Source: JAGQOZ01 sp041399205 (lineage in GTDB: Bacteria; Planctomycetota; Planctomycetia; Pirellulales; Pirellulaceae). From it: 64,000 nt of DNA. The DNA lies in NCBI GenBank assembly GCA_041399205.1, contig JAWKTK010000010.1, forward strand, positions 1-64,000, written 5' to 3'. Positions 18,021 through 29,200 of the stretch are shown here, piece by piece; within the stretch, counting starts at the first letter, position 1, and every line of letters starts with the position of its first letter. The notes under the pieces were generated by a model. It was not told the DNA's origin, did no database searches, and saw nothing but the letters and a program-made list of their open reading frames with translations. The translations under genes and the position numbers were made by a program.

Positions 18021-18692
18021 ATGGCACTTGTAGAATTAAACGGGGTAAGCAAGCGGTTCAGTAAAGGCGATGAAACCATTACGCCGCTGGACAACGTGAG
18101 TCTGGAGATCCATGAAGGCGAATTCGTTTCCTTGATGGGACCAAGCGGAACCGGCAAGAGCACGCTGCTCAATCTAGTCAGCGGCATTGACCGCCCCGAT
18201 TCCGGCATGATCACCGTAGATGGGACCGAAGTCACGAAACTCTCCCGTAGCAAGCTGGCCGATTGGCGAGCGGCTAATCTGGGCTACGTCTTTCAGACGC
18301 ACAATCTGATTCCCGTCTTGACGGCGTACGAAAACGTTGAGTTGCCCACGCTGTTGCTCAAGCTGTCATCGTCGGAACGCCGACAGCGTGTTGAACTGGC
18401 ATTGGAAGCGGTCGGGCTTACCGATCGAGCCGACCATTATCCTCGTCAGTTGTCCGGCGGCCAAGAACAACGCGTTGGCATCGCTCGTGCGATCGTGGCT
18501 CATCCAAAAGTAGTTGTTGCGGACGAACCAACTGGAAGTCTCGATACGGAAACCAGTGAACAGATTCAGGTTTTGCTCCAACGCCTGAATCGCGAGTTGA
18601 ATATCACTCTTCTGATGGTGACCCATGATAGGGATGTAGCCGCTATCGCGTCCCGACAATTGACTCTGGACCGTGGCAAATTCTTGGAATAA
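18021..18692 (+). CDS. MacB/LolD-type ABC transporter ATPase
   Basis: The 223-residue ATPase has Walker A GPSGTGKST near residue 40, signature LSGGQEQRVGIARAI, and Walker B VVVADEPTGSLDTET followed by MVTHDRD. The sequence ADEPTGSLD places it in the MacB/LolD/DevA group, which drives FtsX-type permeases. Its partners are the permeases upstream (14746-15919) and downstream (18723-19857), which could form a heterodimer. Confidence 0.9.
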   Translation: MALVELNGVSKRFSKGDETITPLDNVSLEIHEGEFVSLMGPSGTGKSTLLNLVSGIDRPDSGMITVDGTEVTKLSRSKLADWRAANLGYVFQTHNLIPVLTAYENVELPTLLLKLSSSERRQRVELALEAVGLTDRADHYPRQLSGGQEQRVGIARAIVAHPKVVVADEPTGSLDTETSEQIQVLLQRLNRELNITLLMVTHDRDVAAIASRQLTLDRGKFLE

Positions 18693-18722
18693 CCAGCGAC
18701 GGTTTGACGCGGAGCAAATCTT

Positions 18723-19857
18723 ATGACTATTTATGTTTTGAAAACACTCTGGCGGCACCGAAGCTCGCACACTGTTGACCGTTACCGGTGCGGCGGTTGC
18801 AATGTTCGTCTTCTGCTTCGTTGGTTCGGTTCAAGAAGGCTTGGAACGACTGACAAATGGGACCGATGCGGATCGCAGCCTGATTGTCTTTCAGGAGAAT
18901 CGATTTTGCCCGACGAGTAGTCGGCTTCCGGAGGATTATTCGCACAAGATCCGTGAGGTCCCCGGAGTCCGGGATGTGATGCCGATTCAGGTGTGGACGA
19001 ACAACTGCCGAGCGAGCCTCGATATCGTTGTCTTCAATGGCGCTGCCCCAAATCAAATTCGGAAGACGCGTCCGGTCACGCTGACCGGCGGGTCATGGAC
19101 CGAGTTCAGCTCACAGCGAGATGCGGCGATCGTTGGTCGCAACGTGGCCCAGCGACGAGGGTTGAATGTCGGAGACCAATTTTCCATCGGAGACATTTCG
19201 GTCAAGGTGGCGGGCACCTTTTCCTCCACAGTGCCGTCAGAGGAGAACCTGATCTACACGAGTCTTGAATTCCTTCAATACACGCGAGGACTGGACGCCG
19301 CAGGACTCGTGACGCAGCACGAGGTCTTGCTTGCCGAAGACGCCGATCCGGATGTTGTGGCGTCCGAGATCGACGAAGTGCTGCGTGCCGGTCCAGTCGC
19401 GACCACGACGCGACGCAAGGGAGCGTTTCAGGCGAGTACGCTGTCCGACCTCGTCGACCTGATTGGGTTCGCTCACTGGTTGGGATATGCGTGCGTAGGG
19501 CTCGTATTGTCGCTGGTCGCAACGACCACTGTGATGAGCGTACAGGACCGAATCAAAGAATATGCGGTGCTGCAAACGATCGGTGTGCGTCCGCTTCGTG
19601 CACTGCGGCTGGTCCTGGCCGAAAGCATGATCCCGTGCTTGGTTGGCGGGATAATCGGCACGTTGCTGGCGACAGGAGCTTTGGCACTTGGCGGTTTCGC
19701 GATCGGCGCGGAAGGTGCCACGATTGCCTTCCGTCCGTCACTGAGTCTTCTGCTAACGGGAACGGCCGTCTCGTTGCTGGTCGGAATGGCGGCAGGAATC
19801 GCGCCCGCGATCCAGGCTGCTACCGTTCCGATCGTCAACGCACTGCAAGAAACATAG
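18723..19857 (+). CDS. Second MacB/FtsX-type ABC permease, one frameshift near the start
   Basis: The start MTIYVLKTLWRHRS is at 18723. A shift near 18765 leads into TVTGAAVAMFVFCFVGSVQE and a clean frame to 19857. The extracytoplasmic domain is residues about 45-250 (RDAAIVGRNVAQRRGLNVGD, QFSIGDISVKVAGTF). The last three membrane segments and the FtsX loop IKEYAVLQTIGVRPLRALRL are typical. It is the last gene of the operon. Confidence 0.82.
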
Positions 19858-19960
19858 GGTGACCTCGCGACGCAGCGAGACACTATGTTCTGAAGGCGAG
19901 TGACCAGAACGACGACGCTTCCGGTTGGTAAATTCGTGGTTGCTCTGCCAGCCATTTCAC

Positions 19961-19995
19961 TGCACATGAGGGCGTGGCATTACGGACGAACGTGG
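19961..19995 (+). repeat. Dispersed intergenic element, copy 3 (short)
   Basis: Only the core GAGGGCGTGGCATTACG is retained; the hairpin is not conserved. It lies about 105 bases after the stop of the second permease. Confidence 0.5.
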
Positions 19996-20079
19996 AACGC
20001 CGCAACCTGCGTGGGAGTGAAACTCCGATGCGACTTTTCGATCGCGTCACTTCTCGATCACGGCTGTTGCCGCAGCTGC

Positions 20080-20340
20080 TCACCCCAACTCGTAATGCGT
20101 CACCACCCGCACCACCGCGATCAGGTCCAGCAACCGCCGGCGATTCCGCGTCTCGTGTTCACTGGTCCGCAGTCCGAACGCCCAGATACTGCGAAGCATC
20201 TCAGCATCGTCTGCCGACAACGCATCCCGCTCGACCATCCAGGCGAGATGCTCTCTGCACCTGCCCCATTCCGAAGACGCTGTGGCAAAAGCAAGACGGC
20301 GGAAGATGACAGACTCGGAATGTTGGGATTCAGCATCTGA
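20080..20340 (-). pseudogene. C-terminal fragment of an unrecognised protein
   Basis: A minus-strand frame without an upstream start reads ESVIFRRLAFATASSEWGRC, REHLAWMVERDALSADDAEM, LRSIWAFGLRTSEHETRNRR and VVRVVTHYELG, ending TGA at 20080-20082. The composition is protein-like (amphipathic, Arg/Glu-rich) with no match I recognise. It is probably the remainder of a deleted gene. Confidence 0.35.
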
Positions 20341-21204
20341 CTGAGTCGATGCAACTGCTGCCGAAACAACGGCACGCGATAGCCATTGCTACCAACGCAA
20401 TCGGCGAGCAACAGAATTGTACTGATTCTCGAGAGGCCCAAACAGGCAGTGAAACCTCACCGAAACGCAACGTTTCACCCACAGTTTCGCGCGACGCCCC
20501 CAACTCGCAGTAAGTCAGCTGTTGCAGGCGACGCCAGCCACGCTTTGGCCGCCGTCGGTCAGTTAATAGAAGTTTGGCCAAGCCAGGTGCCCCAGCCCAA
20601 CCGACGACGGCAACAGATCGCAAATGTGCCGCCCAAGTACAAGTACAAGAATGAGCTGGGCTCAGGAATGGCAGCGAGGCGAAGATTCATGTCTGAATTG
20701 CTGCCCGCAGCCTCTCGCTGTGCCAAAGACGCCAAAGACTAGAACGGACAGGATTAAGTAAGAAGTCGGACGAATGCGGATCATATTATTTCCAATCAAA
20801 CTTGGGACACGGTTGGCAGCATGCAAAAGTCAATACGCGAAAACAATTCCGTCGTTATCCAGAGAAACGAATTCTTGCGTTCACGACAAGGATCGTTAGC
20901 GCAAACAATCAGCATCAACCGATTCGCTCCTTGGGCAGACCGCAGATCGCGATGCCCAATTCAAGCGGATTCGTTGTCACGCCAGTTGGTTCGTTGTCGA
21001 GGTATTCAGGACTCGCATTGATTCCTGTCGGACGCACAGTAGTACGTGCAACGCCTCTCGGACGACGTCGCTGTTCGTCAGTTAAATTGCCGCCAGGGAC
21101 CGCGAACAAACGCTATCACCACCAACGGCCATCGTGCTGTGGGCATTCCTTAGGCAGGTCTTGCGAGATGGCAAGGGAGTCGGTGGATTGGGGGCGTTCC
21201 CGAC

Positions 21205-24109
21205 CTAGTTCAATGACGTTCGTCGTACCAGCAAGATGAGAGCAACTGCCGTCAGGGCAAGTGTTGACGGCTCCGGCACTGGTTGAATTTTCGTTGCCGC
21301 GTCCGTGTAACTTCCGTCCTGGAATGCAACGATTAGGTCGCTCGAGTCGAACTCGAAGTCACCGTTCCAATCGCCGGTGGTCCAATCTGAATTTGCTGCA
21401 ACGAGATCTTCGTACTCACCCGCGGCAAACACGACAATCAAATCTCCAGAGTTGAAAACGCCATCGCCATTTGCGTCTCCAGGCTTTGCTTGAATCATGG
21501 AAAGTACGACCTTGTCGGATTCGTAGTCTACAGCGATAAAGCGTCCCGCCCCTTGATGGTGCGTTGGCGCCGTGTCGAACTCGCCATCAATAGAACTTGC
21601 CGTCAATAATTCAAATCGAAGCTCGTGTCCCACGGACGGCTTGACCGCCGGTGCGATCGAGATATTCAATTCACCACCCAGCTCAGCAGTTCCCTCCAGG
21701 TTTATTTGATCGTAGACATCCGTTTCTAGGATTTCGATATGGAGCGTGCCTGAAGACGTTTGACTTAGTGAACCCAACGCGACGGTCCCAGTTCCACCGC
21801 CGGCGACCAACGCCCCATGGTTTTCGACTTTGGCCGAGGATTCAAAGCCACCTTCGAGCAACAACGTTGTAACGTCAGACACGACAATCGTACCAGGTCC
21901 CTCGACGGTCGCCGATTTTGAAAACGTGTTGACGCCCTCGCCCGCCATTGACAAGCGAGTCTTAATATCCCTCATTGTCAGCGTGCCTTGCAGGTCAATA
22001 ATGGCAACACTACGCGCTCGGCCGTCAACATTCAGTTCTCCCGTGATCTCGACGGGCGAGCCAGATAACTTGATCGTGTCAACTAAATCACTACCGTCTA
22101 TGTTAAGCGTACCCGCCATCGTCCACGGCCCTACGGCTCCCTGCAAGTCAACGTTCAGCGCTGCCAAAGACCCCCCGATGTCGATCGACGTATTTACCGT
22201 GTAGGGGGCCGGACCGTCGTTAAACGCTCTGGCCGTGATCTCAAGCGAATGGTTGATGTCCCAAGTCGCGTTGCTGAAAACGCGTCCATCCAAGTCGGCA
22301 GTGTCGACGTTGATGGAAGTGCTCCGCTCGATGATCATCGCACTGTTAAACTGGACGGTGCCAGCTCCCACGATCGAGCCTCCGAGGAACGAAGTCGGTG
22401 ATTCTATCAAAAGCGTCGAATCGTCGTCCAAGTTGATCGTCGCTTCGCCTCGCAGCTTCAGCTCATTCGCGTCGATGGTCGCGCGAGACGCAACGTTGAT
22501 GTTCGCCTTGGCGAAATCGATCGATTCGCCTCGCAGTTGTGCTTGATCAAAAAAGCCATCACCGCCTTGAAGCTCGACCGTCGCGTGTCTGGCTTGTTGC
22601 CCTCCAATCACCCAGTTGCCACGCAGCTCCATCCGATTTCCCACGCCGACCTGGATTTCGCCATCGAACGGCTCGTTCGGAGCTTGATTGAGTCGGAGAT
22701 TACCGAGCGTCGCAAGTAGGCGTCCATGTTCACTGCCGCTTCCGTCAAGGTCCCAATTCCCGTTGTTCGGGTCAGACGACAGCTCGAGCGTACCGTTGAT
22801 TGCGTTGACGGTACCGATGATCGGTCTGACGGCAGCGATCGTTCCATTGTTCTCGAGATTGAGAAAAATTAGATGGCCATTGCCAAGCACTTGCGATTCA
22901 CTGTCGACGAAAGCGTTGGCGGCGTTAACGTCCGAGAAGTTGTTCTCCAAACCGTTGCTTTCGACGACTAAGGACGAGCCGTTCGCGACGTCCAACTGGT
23001 GATTGACTTGCAGTCTTCCGCCTTTGCCAACAAGCAGCTTCGAGGAGGCTTGACCATCGCGGCTGTCGATCAGCAAATCCGTGGCGTGCATCGAGTGCGT
23101 ACCGAGGTTGACGGTACTCTCGCTAGCGACGGTCAAGCTCTTGACGGTCGCTGCGCTCGACAAGTTCACGGTGCCTCCGTGGCGCACGAACGCTTCGCTC
23201 CACTTCGAACTGGATGGATAGCGGGCGCCTTCCCAGTTACTGTTGGAGTGCCAGTTGGTTCCGCCCAGAAAGTCGGTTCGCATCAGTTGGATGTCGGACC
23301 AGTCCGCCAGCGCAGCGATCGACAAGATATCGGTGGCCGACGGCAGGTTGCGATTCCCCTGACCGCCGCCAGCCCCCATGTTCGACGGCGTCTGTACATG
23401 GCCAGGATCGGCGGCGACATAGTTGACTGCGGCGGCAGCGCCGCGCAAAAACGCCGGGTTCAAATCGTAATCGCCGTCGGCCGTCTCTGCGGCATACGAA
23501 TCCAATACCGTGAGCCCCAGTGCATGGCCCATTTCGTGAAGCACCAACGAATACATGTCGCGCTCGCCGGCGCCGGGGGGCGCGTTGCCCCGCACGTCCC
23601 CTCGATAGTCCACTTCAAGCAGGTCCGGAGCGCCATCGTACGCAAACGTTTGCACATGTGGCTGCAGGTCTCGGTACAACCGCTGCTGCATGTCGAATTC
23701 GGAATGGTCATTTGGCGTCGGATCAAAATAATAGCGTCGTAGGGTATCGCCATTCTGACCGTTCTGAAACGAATCGATCCCAATCAGCGCCTTCGTCGGG
23801 CGGCTGTTGACGTGTTCGACAACATGGGTTCCCCCCCAGAGCGATGGCGGCAAATCTTGATAGCCATACTCAATCTCGATCGTATGCTCGTCTTGAATGA
23901 TGTGCTTCCCAGTATTCGGCGGCCGCCTCAAAATCGGCGTCAGCCTCGCCCCATTCGGGTCGAATAGCGGAGCCTCTGAATCAGTCGAGAACTTCAGCTG
24001 GATTTCGACGGCCCCTGTTTGCGGCCTGCGGAATGACACACCAAGTGACGAGAATCGCAAGCACATTTCGATGAGAGATAAGGGATGGACGACCATACAA
24101 ACGACGCAT
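21205..24109 (-). CDS. Metalloprotease-like protein with dockerin-like repeats and PEP-CTERM tail
   Basis: The real start is probably ATG 24109 with TGAGGTGC just upstream. It gives the signal peptide MRRLYGRPSLISHRNVLAIL, ending near QAANRG; a frameshift near 24005 then joins the long frame. Residues about 150-230 hold the zinc motif HEMGHALGL inside SLVLHEMGHALGLTVLDSYA, with HExxH present but no His at the usual metzincin third-ligand position. About 600 residues of beta-rich repeats follow (VNLSSAATVKSLTVASESTV, GTLTMRDIKTRLSMAGE), then two dockerin-like repeats (GDANGDGVFNSGDLIVVF, GDWNGDFEFDSSDLIVAF) and PVPEPST, a hydrophobic stretch and RRTSLN. It is probably cell-surface; protease activity is unproven. 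Confidence 0.8.
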
Positions 24110-24373
24110 AATGCACCTCATTTACCTAGACGGGCCAAAACCAATTGGAACAAGCTGTGGTAGCAACCGACGTTTGAACGTGGGACCCGACAGCATCGTG
24201 CGAAGAATATGAAAACGACCATCCGCCGAACGTAAAGTGGCGTCGGTTTAAGACACATGCGTGCGATTCAATCCGAACGAGCCGATTGCTTGACGTAAGA
24301 TTGAATTCAAGATTAAAATGGGTTGATGCGGTCGATTCGTGCCGCTTGGCCTTAACAGCGCAGGCGTGCGAAG

Positions 24374-24978
24374 ATGAACGATCCTCCTTCGGTAAGCCAC
24401 TGGATTGAGCAAGTTAAAGTTGGCGATTCCGTTGCGGTCGTCGAAATCTGGCGGCGGCACTACTACGACAAGCTCGTCCGGATGGCGACAGCGAATTCGG
24501 GCACGGACGGCGATCCTCTCCGACGAAGAAGACATCGCAGTCAGCGTCTTTGAGAGTTTCTATCGAGCGGCGGAAAATGACGCTTTCCGGATCTTGCCGA
24601 CCGTGACAGTCTATGGCGTCTGCTCATTCGCATGGCCGCTCGCAAGATTGTCGACCAGCAGCGTCACGCCGATCGCTTGAAACGAGGTGGCGATCAAAAC
24701 GTCAAACGCCTTGACGCCGATGACGACAATTCGGCAATTTTTCAGGCGATAGGAAATGAACCTTCGCCGGAACTGGCGTCGCTGATGGCTGAAGCTTGCG
24801 AACTAATCTTGGCACATCTTGACGACGAGATGTTGCGAGGCATCGCGGTAGGCAAGATGGAAGGTTACTCAATTCCGAACTAGCCGAGCGTTTTGTTTGC
24901 TCGGAACGAACGATCGAACGGCGACTTCACCTGATTCGCGAGATGTGCCGACAGAAATTGATGAACGCAGATGACTAG
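24374..24978 (+). pseudogene. ECF-type sigma factor, frameshifted
   Basis: The start ATG at 24374 (MNDPPSVSHWIEQVKVGDSV) begins region 2, which continues in other frames as EEDIAVSVFESFYRAAENDA and MAARKIVDQQRHADRLKRGG. Region 4 is split between LASLMAEACELILAHLDDEM and SELAERFVCSERTIERRLHL. It ends TAG 24976-24978. About three indels are needed; the reconstructed length is about 200 residues. The kinase start (ATG 24970) lies inside its last codons, so the two are translationally coupled, as in known planctomycete ECF/kinase pairs. Confidence 0.75.
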
Positions 24979-25848
24979 TCGACACATCAACCTGCCCTTC
25001 TCCGTCTTGGAAAGAATTGATGGCGTCTGCCTAAAGTTCGAACAGGCGTGGCAGTCCGCGCGTCGGCCGCCGTCGCGGATTTCGCCGCAGAGTTCGTTGA
25101 GGCCAAGCCACAACAGGTTGTGCTAAGCGAGTTGATTCTGCTTGATATCGACTATCGCCGCCGCCTTGGAGAAGCCGTCACCGCGGAAGACTACACATCC
25201 GAATTCCCGGAACATGCGGATACGATCCGCCGTTTAATCCCTTCGTTGGACGGCGAAACACACATGATCATTCGCTCGACCCCGCGCGATTCGGATGCAT
25301 CACCGAAACTTGGCATCACCGACCATTCGACCTCGTCGATTTCGGCCTTGGGTCGATATGTCGCCTTGGAAAAACTTGGCGTTGGTGGCTTTGCCACTGT
25401 CTATCGAGCGTACGATCAATCGCTGCAGCGGGACGTGGCCGTGAAAGTTCCGCACGCACATCGCGCGGACCGGTACGACCTTGAGCGTTATCTTGCGGAA
25501 GCTCGTTTGGTGGCTCGCTTAGACCACCCGGCCATTGTGCCCGTCTATGACGCGGGCCGGACTCCCGACGGTACGTTCTACGTCGTTTCCAAACTGATAC
25601 AGGGGCAGAATCTCGCGGATGTCCTCCGCGAGTCGACGTTGACGATTGAGCGTTCACTCGCAATCATCCGTCGCGTTGGCCAAGCGATTGACTATGCGCA
25701 CCACAAGGGCTTGGTGCATCGCGACCTCAAGCCGGCCAACATCCTGATTGACCCACGAGGCAACGCGTTCGTCACCGATTTTGGCTTGGCCATCGAGTTG
25801 GATACGCCGTCGGCTCGCGATGGATTGCAGGCACGCCCGCGTACATGA
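24970..25848 (+). CDS. Ser/Thr protein kinase domain, N-terminal part of a giant signalling protein
   Basis: The start ATG 24970 overlaps the sigma factor stop. MTSRHINLPFSVLERIDGVC is followed by a frame change near 25070 into VADFAAEFVEAKPQQVVLSE. The kinase begins at LGRYVALEKLGVGGFATVYR (Gly loop), with VAVKV (Lys), HRDLKPANIL (catalytic loop) and TDFGLAIEL (Mg loop). Another shift near 25830 breaks it before the activation segment APE region. It is a Hanks-type kinase. It continues through 25845-26272 into the 1472-residue frame at 26275. Confidence 0.82.
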
Positions 25849-26272
25849 GCCCCGAGCAAGCCGCCGGTGAAACTCACTTGATTGACCACCGCATGACATC
25901 TTCAGCCTCGGCGTCATCCTCTATGAATTACTCGCCAGGCAACGGCCATTTACCGGTAACCGAGTCGACCAAGTGCTGGAGGCGATTCGCAACGGTTCCC
26001 TCATTTCGCCTCGCCAACGCAACCCAAGCGTCTCGCGCGCCGTCGACCACATTTGCATGCGCGCTCTCGCCGAAAATCGGAGACCGGTTTAACTCGGCTG
26101 GCGAATTTGTTGACGACCTTGATCGGGCTGCGGACGCGGCGTCCGGCCACGAAACGACGCGTGAGATACAATGCGTAATGCCGAAAGGCCTCCGGTCATT
26201 CGACGCGGACGACGCCGACTTTTTCGTTCACTTACTACCTGGACCGTTTGCCCCGAACGGCTTAAACGGAAT
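25845..26272 (+). pseudogene. Kinase C-lobe of the same protein, split over frames
   Basis: YMSPEQAAGE opens the section. The next frame reads DIFSLGVILYELLARQRPFT, LEAIRNGSLISPRQRNPSVS and VDHICMRALAENRR, which is the C-lobe of a Hanks kinase. The first frame then returns with RFNSAGEFVDDLDRAADAA, MPKGLRSFDADDADFFVHLL and PGPFAPNGLNG, the usual kinase-to-STAND linker. A last shift near 26272 joins the STAND domain. Confidence 0.65.
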
Positions 26273-26274
26273 TC

Positions 26275-29200
26275 TTGCGGTTTTGGCAGAGCCAAATCGA
26301 CAAGGTCGACGAGACGACATTTCGCATCGGGCTACTTTCGGGCGTCTCCGGATCGGGCAAGTCATCGTTCGTCAAAGCCGGGCTGATCCCACGTCTCGCG
26401 GCAGCGGTTCGCCCGATTTTTATCGAAGCAGCGACGGATGAGACCGAGTCGCGTCTGCTGGCGGCAATTCATCAGCGTGTCCCCCAAACAGCCCAGTTGG
26501 AACTTGTCGAGACGTTTGCCGTGCTGCGTCGCGATACATCGTGTAAGACGGTCGTCTTTATCGATCAGTTTGAACAATGGCTTCAGAACGAGCCGATCCG
26601 CGGCGGTGCGTTAAAGACTGCGTTGCGCCAATGCGATGGACCACATCTGCAATGCGTGTTGCTGGTCCGCGATGAGTTCGGCATGCAAGCGGCCAAGATA
26701 CTATTGGATCTGGATGTAAGCATCGATCAGGGATTCAACTTTGCCGTCGTCCCAATGCTGCCCATTGGACACGCCCGCGAAATCTTGCGTCGCTTTGGCC
26801 AGGCGCTCGAACGGTTGCCGTCCCAGATCGATGATTTTTCAGACGAGCAAGTCAAGTTTCTTGAGACGGCTATCGGAGGACTCGCCGAGCGAGGTGTCGT
26901 CGTCCCCGTACACTTGGCCCTCTTCACTGAGATCATGCGTGACCGGCCATGGACCGAGTCGTCCTTGGCAAAAGTTGGCGGCGCCCAGGGACTTGGCGTT
27001 GTCTATCTGAACAAATGCTTCGGCGAGAAATCGCAACATCCGGCGTGCCGTCTTCATTCTCGCCGCCCGACGCGTGCTTCACGCCCTGCTCCCCGATGCA
27101 AGAGTCGGGATCAAGGGCATCATCGCACGGAAGAACAACTCTTGGAGGTCTCGGGGTATCGCAAGCAGATCAAACAGTTTGAAGACCTGATGCGACTGCT
27201 AGATCGCGAACTACGGCTCATCACGTCCGCCAGGCCCAATGCTGAGGAGGCCGAGGAAGCGGATGACGGTCAGCCAGTTTACTTACTGGCGCACGATTTC
27301 ATGGTCGAGCCATTGCGTGATTGGCTGACTCGTGAAGACAAACAGACCTACCGCGGCCGAGCGGAATTATTCGCAGAGCGTGGCACGATGGTGGAGGAAT
27401 CGGGTAGCGCACGGCATCTTCCGTCGATAGGCGAGTGGCTCGGAATTCACCTCTTCGCGCGTGGCCGTACCTGGTCCGCAGCCGAGCGACAGGTGATGCG
27501 GCGTGCGAACTGGTCACACGCAATCCGTTACGGCTTAACTGCAGCTATGATTGGTTTCGTCGCCTTTGGACTACTACGAATTCGCGCAAACCAGCGAACC
27601 GACTTTGCCGTCGCCGCTATTCTGAACGCCAGCAACGAGGAACTGCCCTCACTACTGTCGCCGCTAAAGCATCCCAGTCCGCTTGTCACTGAACAACTCG
27701 AAGCGTTGTCTTCCGATTCCTCGCTCCCAGCACGCAAACGACTAAACGTGTGTTTGGCGCTGGCAAGGTGTGGCAAGACGCTCAATTCCGAACTTGTGTC
27801 CACCATGCTCGCGGCAGACGTCGATTCGTTCGCACATGCGTGTCGTCTTTTGAACAGCCGGCGTCAAGAACTCGCCAGGTATTTTGAACCTTACTGTTCC
27901 GAAGCCAACACGAATTCGGAGACACGCCTTCGCGCGTTCTGCGCGTTGGCGCAGTTCTCTCCCAATTCGCTCGATGCATCAAACGATCGTTCCGACGTTG
28001 TGAGGCACCTGCTAACGAAGAACCTGTTGGAAGTCCCGACCTGGGCGAATCTACTCCGCCCGCTTGCCGATCAGCTCACGCCGTCCCTGCGCAACCATTT
28101 TGAAAATGATGAAGATCCGCGTACGCAACAGCTTGCCACCTCGATCCTGGGGACACTGCATCGCGATAACGTCACCCGACTGTTAGAGTTGGCAGATCAA
28201 TCTTCCGGCGAGCAGTTGGCGATGCTGCTACCGCTGCTGGCCGAGCATCGGCATGTCGTAAAACCGAGACTCTTGCATCAATGGAGAAGCCTGTTTCGCC
28301 TTCCGCCGACTCAGCGCCCGAATGTGCCGCACGCGACCGTGACGCAGCTAGAGGTGAATGGCGGACTAACAAGCGACTACGCATTCTCGACGTCGTTGGA
28401 TGCAACGGCGGTGGAATCATGTTCGAACGAACTTGAACCGAGTGGTTACGTCGAGACGTGTCGCACTTCCTGCGGACTCGCTGACAAGCCGACAATGGCG
28501 GTGATCTGGCAGAAGAACGGGACACCGGCGCGGCAAGCAACGATGGCCGATGCAGGTGTAAACCTGCCACCGCTGCATTCGGCGAGGCAACGCCAACTGC
28601 TGCTGCTGTTTTCTGGACGGACAAAGACTCCGTTCACGGACACGTTTACGATCACCGACGTGAGATATCACACACCTGTCGGCCGCCCGGACCATGCAAC
28701 CGATGTGTCTTGGCTGAGTCAGACTTACTGGAACGTCGTGCCGGAACCGTGCATGGACGTCGGGAACACAAGCGGGCGAATCGGCTTTCCGGTCGTTCCG
28801 TTTGATGAACTCGGCGAGTTCACGTTGGAAGCGTGGCTGTACGATTGGAGCGGCCCGGTATTTGGGCAAGTCGGCACGGCCCGCCGCGCTGGTCTTTGGT
28901 TCTGTGTCGGCGACGGCCCGGGAGTTGAGAAGACAGTCGGCTGGCTTGCCGACGACGGTACACAGGCATGCGAGCTTTCTCTGGGCCGTTCACGATTGGA
29001 AGGTTGGAATCATGTCGCGTTCGTGTTCGACGGCGCGGGTGCTTACTGCTATCTGAATGGCAAATGCGTCGACTCAACACAGACTTCACCGCGGCGACCG
29101 ATGCGAATCCCAACGAAACGACGCACGCCTGTCTTCCCGGCAAAGCTCGCATACACCAATGCAGACGGCGAGTCACATTGGGGCGACGGCAAGCTGCGAG

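Larger units (their letters stand above)
19858..21204. other. Long intergenic region with a repeat relic and a gene fragment
   Basis: It holds dispersed-element copy 3 (19961-19995) and the minus-strand fragment at 20080-20340. Nothing else is recognisable. The part 20340-21204 gives only short frames without protein-like composition. Confidence 0.5.

Noticed and set aside
22999..23742. Plus-strand frame of 247 codons
   Set aside because: It is antisense to the metalloprotease-like gene, whose minus-strand reading has HEMGH and repeats; no motif on the plus strand.
25043..25052. Sequence AGGCGTGGCA as another copy of the dispersed element
   Set aside because: It lies within the kinase coding sequence and lacks the flanks and hairpin; chance match.
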